Shown: positions 1 to 9,366 of the stretch, piece after piece
Position numbering within the stretch: position 1 is the first letter of the stretch
How the letters are laid out: each line of letters begins with the position of its first letter
Assembly: GCA_963693305.1 (NCBI GenBank)
Contig: OY855913.1
Span: 21,851,114 to 21,915,113 of the forward strand
Direction: 5' to 3'
Source of the DNA: Meandrina meandrites
Taxonomy: Eukaryota > Cnidaria > Anthozoa > Scleractinia > Meandrinidae
Length of the DNA stretch: 64,000 nt
The notes under the pieces: generated by a model
What the model was told of the DNA's origin: nothing
Database searches by the model: none
Seen by the model: the letters and a program-made list of their open reading frames with translations, nothing else
Made by a program: the position numbers and the translations under genes

Positions 1-380
1 TACAATTTTCCGTGCCGCAAAATCACTGACAACATGTCTTTCCGCTGTAAACACCTCGTCTATCTATATATCGATTGCAAGAAATGCCACTGTCAATATA
101 TTGGAGAGACCAAACGCCAACTCGATAAACGCTTTGGACAACACCGCAGATCTATCCTGAACCCGGGATCCTGAACCACCATCAACTTGACGACCCTACT
201 CCAGTATCGATGCACTTCAACCAACCTGGCCATTCAATCAACGACGTTCACCTCATCCCGCTTGAACTTATACGTAGCAAACGTGATTCAGTTAGGAAGA
301 CTCGTGAAGCCCATTTAATTAACAAAGCCAAAACACTACATCCCTTTGGCATAAACAGACGTGACGAAGCATGTCATTGA
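1..380 (+). pseudogene. Penelope-like retroelement, 3' end of ORF with GIY-YIG endonuclease (broken)
   Basis: Frame 1 from the window edge reads a Cys-rich stretch, then CHCQYIGETKRQLDKRFGQH, the GIY-YIG-type signature of Penelope-like elements, and stops at 172-174. Homology resumes at about 180 in frame 3 (HFNQPGHSINDVHLIPLE, then a REAHLINKAKTLHPFGINRR-like end) and stops at 378-380. So the original C-terminal reading frame is present but carries a small indel near 172-180. The RT part would lie upstream, outside the window. PLE ORFs normally end RT then GIY-YIG, as here. This is a dead copy. Confidence 0.85.
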
Positions 381-778
381 CAATTGTTAATTAGTTCTTA
401 GAACCAATCATTGTTGCGTTCCACGATAGGAGAACGCAACCCTAATCTTGTGTAGCTAAGAAAAATCGAGATTTCGTTTCTTCTGCAATTTGCCTCGCTT
501 TCGTTATTGGCCTCAGTTTGACGACCTCACTCGAGTGGCGTCGGTGGTACCATACATGTATTTCGATCATGCAACCATTGTCGACAGAGCGAGGGATTAC
601 CGCAAGAGACTTTCCTTGAGGCTTGGCACTCTAGGCGAGACCCAACACGGGCAATGAGCGTATCGACATACCATCAATTTGCAAGTCTTTTGCGTGATTC
701 GATCTTGCGCAACAATAGCTTTGTGACGTTTGCTATCGTAGCACGCGCCAATTAGTGAACCGTAAATGACATTTGAAA

Positions 779-812
779 CTGATGAAGACCGAAGATGTTG
801 GGTCGAAACGTC
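779..812 (+). ncRNA. hammerhead-ribozyme-like motif, copy 1
   Basis: CTGATGA, then a 4-bp stem GACC/GGTC, then GAAACGTC. This is the order of the conserved hammerhead core: CUGANGA, stem II, GAAA, cleavage triplet GUC, with the minimal palindromic ACGU stem III expected of a dimeric form. It lies about 400 bp downstream of the plus-strand PLE frame; PLE terminal repeats are known to carry minimal hammerheads. Weak points: there is an extra A before stem II and the flanks do not pair as stem I, so it is probably decayed. Confidence 0.45.
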
Positions 813-977
813 TCCGGCATGGGGAAAATAACATTTTTTCACGCAAGGCATGTCACAAGTAGCACTTTGTTCAACAATGGCGAGCATATCGAACGCACTA
901 CATAATCTACGATTACTCCTAGTTTAGTAGTTTTATTTTGAAACAATTTATTTGTAACGATCCTTTTTTCCGCCCAT

Positions 978-1016
978 CCCCTGAGGAAGGTTTGTATTGC
1001 AAACCGAAATATAGGG
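978..1016 (+). ncRNA. hammerhead-ribozyme-like motif, copy 2
   Basis: CCC, CTGAGGA, a 6-bp stem GGTTTG/CAAACC with loop TATT, GAAATATA, GGG. Core order matches a hammerhead (CUGANGA, stem II, GAAA, UA). Unlike copy 1 the flanking CCC and GGG can pair as a short stem I. It shares with copy 1 the extra A between CUGANGA and stem II. It sits about 170 bp further downstream, as expected for a different PLE terminal repeat. Confidence 0.45.
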
Positions 1017-1264
1017 CAAAGTTTTTTTTCAACACATTTTAGTTGTTTTATCCACTTTGTTTATTTTTGACCGCTTTAGCCGTCAGGATCAGTTTGCCAG
1101 TTTTCCGTAAAAAATTTTAAGGTGTCTTATTAGAGTAGTTTGAAGCTAGTTTCTTTTCCTTTTTTAAGGAAAGGAGCAGCGTAAAAAAAAGTAGCAGTGT
1201 GGAGAGTCCTTTGTACCGTAGTATTTTAAAAGAGGCTATTCATGCGTAATGAAATTACATCGGC

Positions 1265-1492
1265 CAGGCTCTGCACGAATACCGTACTCACAATATTCGG
1301 TTCTGTCTAGCTCAGTGGCTCTGACATGTTCAGCAATTGCTGAAGAAAGATCCCTTTTAACAAGAGCGTTGAAATGTTCTGTTTTCCTATCATGGAGCCT
1401 TCGTTTTGTTTTGCCAATGTAAAATTCATCGCAATCCTAGAAACTAGCCTTGTAGATAACCTTAGATAATTGGGAACGGCTAAAGGTGGCTC
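1265..1492 (-). pseudogene. Penelope-like GIY-YIG endonuclease fragment, minus strand
   Basis: Reverse strand reads SKVIYKASF, a stop, then DCDEFYIGKTKRRLHDRKTE and an EHVRATELDRTEY-like continuation. This is the CxxxxYIGKT..L..R..EH pattern of the PLE endonuclease. One in-frame stop precedes it, so it is a pseudogene. It probably belongs with the RT thumb fragment at about 4010-4365 on the same strand, with later insertions between the two. Confidence 0.75.
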
Positions 1493-1501
1493 CATATAGT
1501 T

Positions 1502-1560
1502 TACCGCGCGCGCTGCTAGTACAAGCTAGCGCGCGCGAGAGCTGACGCAAGCTCAGACAA
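1502..1560. repeat. GC-rich imperfect palindromes
   Basis: An imperfect inverted repeat of alternating CG dinucleotides (CGCGCGCG ... GCTAG ... CTAGC ... GCGCGCG) is followed by a small GAGCTGACGCAAGCTC stem. No function is suggested. Confidence 0.5.
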
Positions 1561-1708
1561 AAATGATCAATTACGGAATTATGTTTAACGTTTCAAAGGG
1601 AAACTTTGCCCATAACAGATTTTTAAGAGAAGATAATACTGTTTTAACTTCCAAAGATTATGAGTTTGTCAATTTTCTCTTTGGAATTGCTTCAAACGCC
1701 CCCGTAAA

Positions 1709-3006
1709 CAGGGTCTGGAAGGGGTTTCGCGTGATCCGTGAATTGACCAAAAAACAGAGCGTGAATCGGGAAAACTCATGGAATACAGCCGTGATTCGTG
1801 AATTATATATTCACTGTGACGCGTGATCCTTTCAAGTTGTAGTCCGTGAATCGTGATTTCTACCGATATAATGTCGTGAACATCAAATAACCCTACACGA
1901 ATACATGCAAATTGTCTGTCAAGATGGCTCAAAATACATGTAGGTTTTCTGTTATTGTTATGTAACGTAACAGATCGTTGTCAAAATGAAACATTGCCTG
2001 TGAAAACGATGTCTAAATGGGACGAACGTATCATGAGGGAATGGGCCCAGGAGCATGGAAAGGCTGTGCGGCAGCTGACAATCAGACAGACCATCACAAA
2101 ACATGCAGGAAGAACCTTGCCATTAAAGGGACACTGTCACGGACATTTTTTGGCTTTTTTAGTAAAACGGCACCAAAATTACGACTAAAGTACTTTCAAC
2201 CATACAAGAAATGCTCCTAGAAAGCGAAGGGAACGATATCTAGCAAATTGTTTATAGAAGAGGGTGACCGTAAATAGTTTTCATCCATTTTTCCAAGCCA
2301 CAAGGACAGAACTTGAAAAAGTCAGGCTGACTTTTTCAAGTTGAGATCAAACGCTCCCGAGTAAAATCACTCTATATTTATCTTCAGGACGCTGATATAA
2401 TAATTTTAAGAAAACTTGACCACTGTTAATAGGCTTCCAAAGGTGTAAACATGTTTTTGAGCTGTTGAATTTTTGAAGTGACAGTACCGGAGAGAGTTAC
2501 CAGAAGGAGAACGGATTCCCACAGAGTGCGCAGTCCTTGAAAACTGCATTAAATCAAACCAACAGTCTCGTGTGATCAAAACAATCTAAATGTGACTGCA
2601 CTTCTAACGAGGAGGACCACCAGCTAGCGGAGGACCAATAGGAAGATAGTGGAGTGGAAACACTACGAGAGGCCAGTCACTCCCGTGAGCTTCTTATCAA
2701 AAACAATCGATTTTATAGCAATGAACTTCATTCCTTTTATACTTTATCTCCGTCAAACGAAAAGCAAAGAATCATCAAGTTGATCACCGTACTTTCTGTT
2801 TCCTTCCCATCACGGGGTCAATAAGACCAACTCTTGCCTACAGTTGTCCAGCAACCACAAAAGAAACAGTATAATCATTTATAGACTTAATCAATTCATG
2901 ACCTAAACACGTGATTCGTGAAATCTAAAGAAAAAATTACGTGATTCGTGAATGTACGGAAATTTAACCCGTGACTCGAGATCCAGACCCCCCCTTCCAG
3001 ACCCTG
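1709..3006. mobile_element. 1.3-kb non-autonomous TIR DNA transposon with 6-bp target duplication
   Basis: The ends are perfect 16-bp inverted repeats CAGGGTCTGGAAGGGG (1709-1724) and CCCCTTCCAGACCCTG (2991-3006). They are flanked directly by CGTAAA on both sides (1703-1708, 3007-3012). Degenerate CGTGATTCGTGAA words cluster just inside both ends (about 1730-1860 and 2910-2975, also in inverted order), like subterminal transposase-binding repeats. No transposase is recognised inside. CAGGG termini recall hAT elements, but the duplication visible is 6 bp rather than 8, so superfamily is left open. Confidence 0.85.
2310..2342. repeat. perfect 15-bp hairpin inside the 1.3-kb transposon
   Basis: AACTTGAAAAAGTCA at 2310-2324 and its exact reverse complement at 2328-2342 are separated by 3 nt (GGC). 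It sits near the middle of the element at 1709-3006. Confidence 0.85.
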
Positions 3007-3114
3007 CGTAAACAAGTGTGAAGCAAAGTTAGCGAACCGTGAGCATGCGAAACACTGAAGAATTTCTATTTGCTGACGTCACGAAAACTAAGCGTTTTGG
3101 AGCGATCTAATTAA

Positions 3115-3217
3115 CAATTAGATTATGAGCTCGAGATTTCTATGAGGTGATAGTTGATGAGGCCGCAGGCCGAATCAACTATCACCTCATAGAAATTGAG
3201 AGCGAATAATCTAATTG
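3115..3217. repeat. long foldback (about 45-bp arms)
   Basis: CAATTAGATTAT near 3115 pairs with ATAATCTAATTG ending at 3217. ATTTCTATGAGGTGATAGTT pairs with its complement across a loop around CCGCAGGC. A few mismatches lie between the two paired blocks. The adjacent TTTTAGTAGAATTCT motif (about 3216) recurs inverted at about 3580-3600, so this may be the core of a larger MITE of about 0.5 kb. Confidence 0.75.
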
Positions 3218-4009
3218 TTTTAGTAGAATTCTGACTAAAATAAACGCAAATAATGGTTTCTAATTATTTTCCTATGCATTATCGAACTTAACGTTTTAAC
3301 AAAATCGCATGCATTGAATTGTCCTTGGTAAATTTGCAGTTGTTTACGCGCGTGCACCCGTTTTTCAATAATTTCAAGCTTTTAAAGTCAAGAAACCGCT
3401 AAAGTCTTTCTTTTAGTCTTCTCGGGAATTTTATTATCCATTTACATTTAAACTTCCTTCCAAAACGTCGGAAAAACGATAAAAACGTCGCATTTTGTGG
3501 ACGACCTTCGGCAACTGCACACTAATGGCTGATAGTGTTCAATAGCTCAGCCAATCACATTGCAGCATTTGCATTAGTGTACTAGTAGAATTCTACTAAA
3601 ACCGCTTATTGCGCGCGTTCCAAACGGTGAATTTTTTTTTGAAAATTGGCTCATGGGTAGGATTTTTCTGTTTTTCGTCCATATGAAAAAATCAACAAAT
3701 TTTATACATACAATAATACACTGAGCGTGAAAAACGAAAATTGCGAAAACCACCAAAAATTATGTACAAATTTTCTTATGGCTATGTTAGCTGAAACTCT
3801 TTAGATGTTTACTTCGTTACGCCAAAAACAGGGAAGATTCACCGTGTAAAAACGTGTTCTGAAAAATGACGTTAAGGACCTTCAGGTTGACAAGAGGGTA
3901 GAATTTGTCAGTTCACAAAGGATTTGATACGCTTTGTGATTAAACTGATTAAATTGCTATTAAGACCCAAGTAAGGTAGTAGGATTATTAAATTCTTTCA
4001 GGGAAGGGG

Positions 4010-4365
4010 AACTGTCGGAACAGGGTTAGCAGGCTTGTTTGTGTGTCTGTTCAACAACGTTGACATTGTACGTGATGATACCATTAGGGTAACCATTTTG
4101 AAGTAGAATCTTTTTTAGATCATCAACAACAGATTGCAACAACAAGGTGGACGAAAAAATTCTGAAGCAGCGATAAGTGAGAGTGTGGATTGAGTCCCAT
4201 ATAGTGTAGAGGCTGGTAAAAGCCTTCTTCCGGTAAACGGATGTTTCGAAGGTGTTGTTAGGGCAGCGTTTGACAAGGTCGTCTAAAAATGGAATCTCAT
4301 TGTTTTGTTTAAACCCAACAGTGAATTTGATGTTGTGTTGTTGAGATAACGTAGAAAATCAACGT
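4010..4365 (-). pseudogene. Penelope-like reverse transcriptase fragment (RT C-terminal part)
   Basis: The reverse strand reads SQQHNIKFTVGFKQNNEIPF, LDDLVKRCPNNTFETSVYRK and then KKILLQNGYPNGIITYNVN. This matches the region after the YADD box of PLE reverse transcriptases (NIKFT..E....LPFLDVLV.R...G...TSVYRK and L...GYP...I). No catalytic YADD lies in the retained part. It is uninterrupted for about 115 codons. With the GIY-YIG fragment at 1265-1492 it forms one minus-strand PLE split by later insertions. Confidence 0.8.
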
Positions 4366-5640
4366 ACACAATAAGATCAAACACAATAACATAACAGTAA
4401 CATTAAGATGTGAAGCGCCCCACACGATTCGTTCCACGATGGCTACGATGGAAATGGATTACAACTTGATAAGTTTAGTTAAACTTTTCAAGTTGTTTCC
4501 GCACGTCTTCAAAAAAATCGATATTTATGGCCGTAGTTAGATTTCTATCCACTTATTAAGGTTATATCTTCCTTTAGATGTTCAAAGGTAATGATTTTCA
4601 TGGGTTAAGTTGCCTACCACTAATTTCAGAACAGTTTAGACCAAAAATCTGCAAAATCCCCGTGACAGAGCTCCTTTAAACAGGTTTGATGGGCTTAAAC
4701 TTGTCTACGAATATCAGATAACAAAGGATTCGGTATTCTCAAATACTCTTGAAAGCTTTTTTACGTTTCAAAATTATTCCTTCGATTTGAGAGTCACCTG
4801 TGAAGCAAGAGGTAAGGTATTTTTCATGACTCGCAATTGTCTCCAATCGCAATTTGAAATGTTCCTGAGTGCTAGCCGGCACTAATATAACTGTACATGC
4901 ATCGAGTTTTAAAAACAGCTGCACGATGAACGAAAATACAGCAAATGCGTGATTCTTTAGTATAGACTTGCCTACAAGTCGAGCTCACAGAGCGCAAAGC
5001 GCGACAGTGAGCGCGCTAAGGTCAACAATGTTTTGTAAAGGAAAACACTACATGTGATTCATCTTTATAACCCGTACTGAGCGTCCGTCAGACTGCCTGC
5101 AGAGCGAGCAGTTAGGAGGTCAGAGATTCCAATTAATTATACGCCGTGTACACTTTTTCTTCACCTCGGCAACGGAAGTTGAGATTTTACTTCTATTCTT
5201 TTTGCTTGCAATCTCAGTTTACTAAATGTATTTTTGTAAAAATAGAGAATGGTTGTAACATCATCATGTTGCGTGCACATAATACTTTGCCAGGCGGCGA
5301 TACTTCGATACTGATACATAAAAATCCTAACTTGGGTACACCGGTACAGTTTTGGGTGTTCAAAAACTGCAGTACAGGCGGTTTATTCTTTAGTTTTCCG
5401 AATGCTTTTCCCTCTCAAGTGTAAAATGATTTTTTTAGTGCCATTCAAGAGTTTGAGTTTATTAAATACAATAAAATAGATATTTGCAAGTCTAAGCAGG
5501 AATTTGACAAGTCCTAATGAGGGAAATTCCGGTGCATTACCGTGACTCACGCAAAGGTCGGCCTTTGACTGCTTTAATACGTAAAGGTTCAGACTTTCTC
5601 AATGCTTATTTCCTCGTTATCGCGAATTCGTCGCTTCTAA
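4366..5640. other. stretch without recognised gene
   Basis: Only short ORFs that match no family I recognise. A 61-codon minus ORF at 4739-4924 is open, but its family is unknown. Confidence 0.5.
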
Positions 5641-5646
5641 AGCCCC

Positions 5647-5945
5647 GGCCAACCGCTCGCGGCATTTTAACGCAACATATCGGCACAAAATGTTGCACAG
5701 GTTTGGCCACCATGTTGCAACATGTTGCGTGTTGTTGTCTCAAGTTTGAAAATGGTCAAATTTTTGCAACATGTTTGGATGTTGCATGATGTTGTACTCG
5801 TTGGCCACTTTCCTGCAAAAATGTTGCGCCAGAGCATGCGTCCTAGTTCGATTTGCTATTTCAAAGCGCCATCCGACATGTTGCAACAAATTGCGATAAA
5901 AAATGTTGCGATATGTTGCGTTGAAATGTTGCGAGTGTTTGGCCG
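5647..5945. mobile_element. MITE of about 300 bp built on ATGTTGC words
   Basis: The left end GGCCAACCGCTCGCGGCATT and the reverse complement of the right end (GGCCAAACACTCGCAACATT) match with few differences and continue into AACGCAACATAT on both sides. The interior repeats ATGTTGC/GCAACAT many times. No clear target duplication was seen. The ORFs drawn through it are translations of the repeat. Confidence 0.75.
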
Positions 5946-5949
5946 AGTT

Positions 5950-8160
5950 AAGGGTCGACTTGTGGCAAGGTCTACGAAACGTTTTTAATCCTGTGCGGCG
6001 CTGTGTCTTTATTGTCGAAAAGTGGAAAAGGGGTTCAAGAAAAGAACGCAATATTCCGAAAGGGGTTGCAATGGTGGAACTCTGAGAGCATGTGGGTAGG
6101 ACATTTTGATATTTCCAAGAAAAGATATTGGGGTAAATGTATTGACGCGAATCGTGGTAGCTTGGGTGTTTTTTGGAATCACCCATCAGAGATTTGTTTT
6201 TACATGCACTTTATTTATAGCAATATTTCACAATGATATTGACCAAAACTAACAACAGAATATGACAGAACTTTTAAAAACAGGTTGGAATGTTCTTTTG
6301 CAACAAAGTACATCGTTATGCTAGAAGGGTCACAGAATTGCTAACCCTGAAATTTGGTGACCAGTACACGAGACCGGAGATGCGGTATTCGGGATTCGGG
6401 TATCCAGGAGACATATTGGCGTAGAAAAGGTTAACATTGGAGCATTCACATTCGGAGTAGGATTCGGAGAAAGAAAGCCTCGAAAACTGAGCCGTCTTCT
6501 CGCTTTCCAGCCAATGGTGTTTCCCTTCGTTCAGGCGCCTCACCGGCTCGCCTCGCTCACTTAAGTCGTTCTTGTGCTTGCTTGTAAGCCTGACAAAAAA
6601 GTGTTGATCAAAGTTTTGTTTCACTAGCATGATAAAGACAAAACCAAGGGTAGTCCGTAGAGGTAACCCATTATCAAATCGCTCCGTGAGGTGGTCCATC
6701 GTTCGCTCCGTTTCTTACGGCCAGCGGCGTTGAGCACAAAAGATACCGAAAATAGAAACAGTTCCAACAGCAGGTCACGCCGGCGAAAACCGAACATGAA
6801 CACGTCCCAGTGACCTACACCGGCTATAAACTGGAAATTGAACAAGAAGTTACGGATATCACACTGTAATCAACCAAGAAGCGAAAAGGTATTGAACTGA
6901 CTTAGTTCAACTGAAGTAGTCACAAACAATTTTTTTAGGTTTTGCAAATATTTAAAAGCTTTTTCAGGCCACAGACTCTTAGCCTAAACGTTCTTCTATA
7001 CCCTACAAGACAAAGACTCCCTATCTTTCTTAGCCTGCGAATACAGGCTAAGGCGGCTGTATTCGCAGGCTATATCTTTCTAGTCCCTCCCCAAGCAGGA
7101 TAAGAAGGAGAGATAGAGTGCTTTGGCTAAAATCAAAATAAAACTTTACATTGAATGCAAAAATTAATTCCACATTTTGTGCGTTTTAATTTCAATAGTA
7201 GTTAATTGTATTCCCTTCTTAGTGCTACTCTAGAGCTTACACAGAATCCTTTTCCGAAATTATTCTATGCAGGCCATTTTCAAGGACACCGGCCGATCAT
7301 AAAAGAGAGAAGAATCGAAAAAAAATATTGTGCCCTTGTTTAATTAAATTCATTGATACTCTTATTATGACAGGTGGTTCTTATCAGTATTTACATTTCT
7401 AGGTAACCAGTTCGAGAACAGACATATACCAAGATTGCGTTAGTCAGCAAAGTGTCAATCTCCAAAACTCTGTGTCTTTTTAATATTCGTCAACTGACGA
7501 ACCTAGCTTTACGGATATAAGCTTATAACGGACAGTATTGCTCATTGTACTGACAGAAAGCTATATAAGGGGCAGTATCACGAGAGGTTCTCTAAGTTTT
7601 TGTGTAAACTATGCTAGAATTATAAAGGTGCACTCACTAATCAGCAAAAAACCTTTGAACGACAGAAAAAGGCATAACCGCAGTCTATAAGATGTGAACA
7701 AACCATAATCAATGATTTTTAGTGATTTTCCTCCAGGTAACACTGTCAATATGGCCGATGTTTTCAAGTTTTAGACCACTTCTTTCCTACCTGTCCGTTG
7801 CCACACCAGTTTTAAACAACTTTCATGACCAGTACAGTGCGTTTTAGCAAGGCCAGGCAACTATTAGTGGATTTCCAATTAATACAAACACCTCCATTGG
7901 ATTTTCAAGCAGCACTACTGAGATCCCAGTGACACTGCCCCTTTAACCCATCACTTAATACGGACACCAGTTAATACAGACAACGGACACTTAACTGTGA
8001 CCCAAATGTTATGCTCTCATACAAAGCCCTCGCTGAATTTATCGACACATTTCAGTCACTGCTTATCTGTGAACCGTAAAGTTTCATTTGTAACAATTGA
8101 GTGCTAATTGTACCCTGTTAACTTTCTACAGGTTAAAATGCTTTTCATGTTTAGTAACAA
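5950..8160. other. stretch without recognised gene
   Basis: No coding signal that I recognise. It contains the short foldback annotated at 7031-7072. The 127-codon minus ORF at 6316-6699 matches nothing I know and shows no splice context. Confidence 0.5.
7031..7072. repeat. perfect 16-bp hairpin
   Basis: TAGCCTGCGAATACAG (7031-7046) and its exact reverse complement (7057-7072) are separated by 10 nt. It has the look of the end of a foldback transposon or an immobile palindrome. Confidence 0.85.
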
Positions 8161-8172
8161 GACCGTAGGCAA

Positions 8173-8345
8173 GGGGGGGGGGGGTGCGATGGGTGCGTCC
8201 CCCTCACATGCCGCAAAGGTCCGCTTAATCTGAGAGGGAGGGTTAAAATGACTCTCAGAATGCAGGAAAAGTGGACTTCAACAACTTGATTTCTCAAAAT
8301 TTCCCGGGGAAATATACCCCTGGATCCCCCTTAGAAGCTCATGCT
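8173..8345. repeat. poly-G tract and dispersed-repeat fragment
   Basis: A run of about 13 G at 8173-8187 begins a stretch whose later part (CCCGGGG ... CCCCTGGATCCCCCTTAGAAG ... GGTGCTCGCACC) resembles the sequence at about 47320-47400 and, inverted, 30190-30260. It is a dispersed repeat of unknown class. Confidence 0.45.
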
Positions 8346-8809
8346 TTCGGTGCTCGCACCCACCCAAACAAAATGCTGTCTACAGCCGTGAGTATAAACA
8401 GTAGCATAATTACGTGTCATGCTTGACAACTCATCTTTCTTCTCTTTCTTCCTGGGTTGGACCGGTGTGTATGTTAAAAGTTGAATTGATTAATCTACTT
8501 CAACCTGAAGGTAACTTGAATTCATTAAAGAAAGTCCAATAATTTGTTGTCTTCAGGTTAATACAGATTAAACTAGACTGGAAACAGATTCAACCTGAAA
8601 AACAAATTTAACTGACCTACAGCATTATACACCTTAGCGCATGAAATTTGAATCATTGACTGAGCTATAACGTTTTTTCAGCTTGAACGAAAGTACCAAT
8701 TATTCATAAAACATGTGTCGGTGACATTCATTTCCAGAGCCTTTTGCTCGTCCCTTTGGTATTCATATTAACCTGGTTGCACTGTATTGGGGAATTTTAT
8801 CCACCTAGC

Positions 8810-8987
8810 CCCAGTTGTTCAAAGAGTGGATGGATAACGCTATCCACTGGATAAATCGCTATCCAGTGTACACAATAATTTGTTTTCTTAACACGCCCTG
8901 GTTGTTCAAAGGGTCGATAACGCTATCCACCGGATAAACCATTATTGTTTTTCCGACACTTATCCAGTGCGATTTATCCAGTGGATG
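8810..8987. mobile_element. two decayed copies of the CCCCAGTTGTTCAAAG MITE
   Basis: CCCCAGTTGTTCAAAGAGTGG and GGTTGTTCAAAGGGTCGATA with GATAACGCTATCCA(C/T)TGGATAAATCGC words match the ends of the intact copy at 57076-57218. The right end is degraded (TTTATCCAGTGGATGCAAG). Confidence 0.75.
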
Positions 8988-9366
8988 CAAGTTGATCAGC
9001 ATTCGTCATAAAGCCGGTCGCAAGCTTGTGTAAGAATAAGACATAACATAAATTTACTTTTCTCTTTTTGGGACAAAACAACATATTTTGCTGCCTTTTT
9101 GATCAAAACTATGAACAGAAATGTCCGCTTATGATCTGTCACACGCGCGCACGATTTTGCACTAATTTTTCATCTAATTTACTGGTACATTTTCCGTTTT
9201 ATTGAATAAAACTAATCGGACAAATTTTGCCATGGTCTACATACTTACAGACCATAGAAGTGACGCCATAAAATGTCCAAAAGTTGCAGTGAAATTCAAA
9301 ATTGTTACAGGTATTTCTCAGTAAACATTCCTCATTTCTGTTTGTTAGCAGTTAGTTGAAAGTGTC

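Noticed and set aside
5722..6186. ORFs of 88-148 codons on both strands
   Set aside because: Read through a MITE made of ATGTTGC words; no family resemblance.
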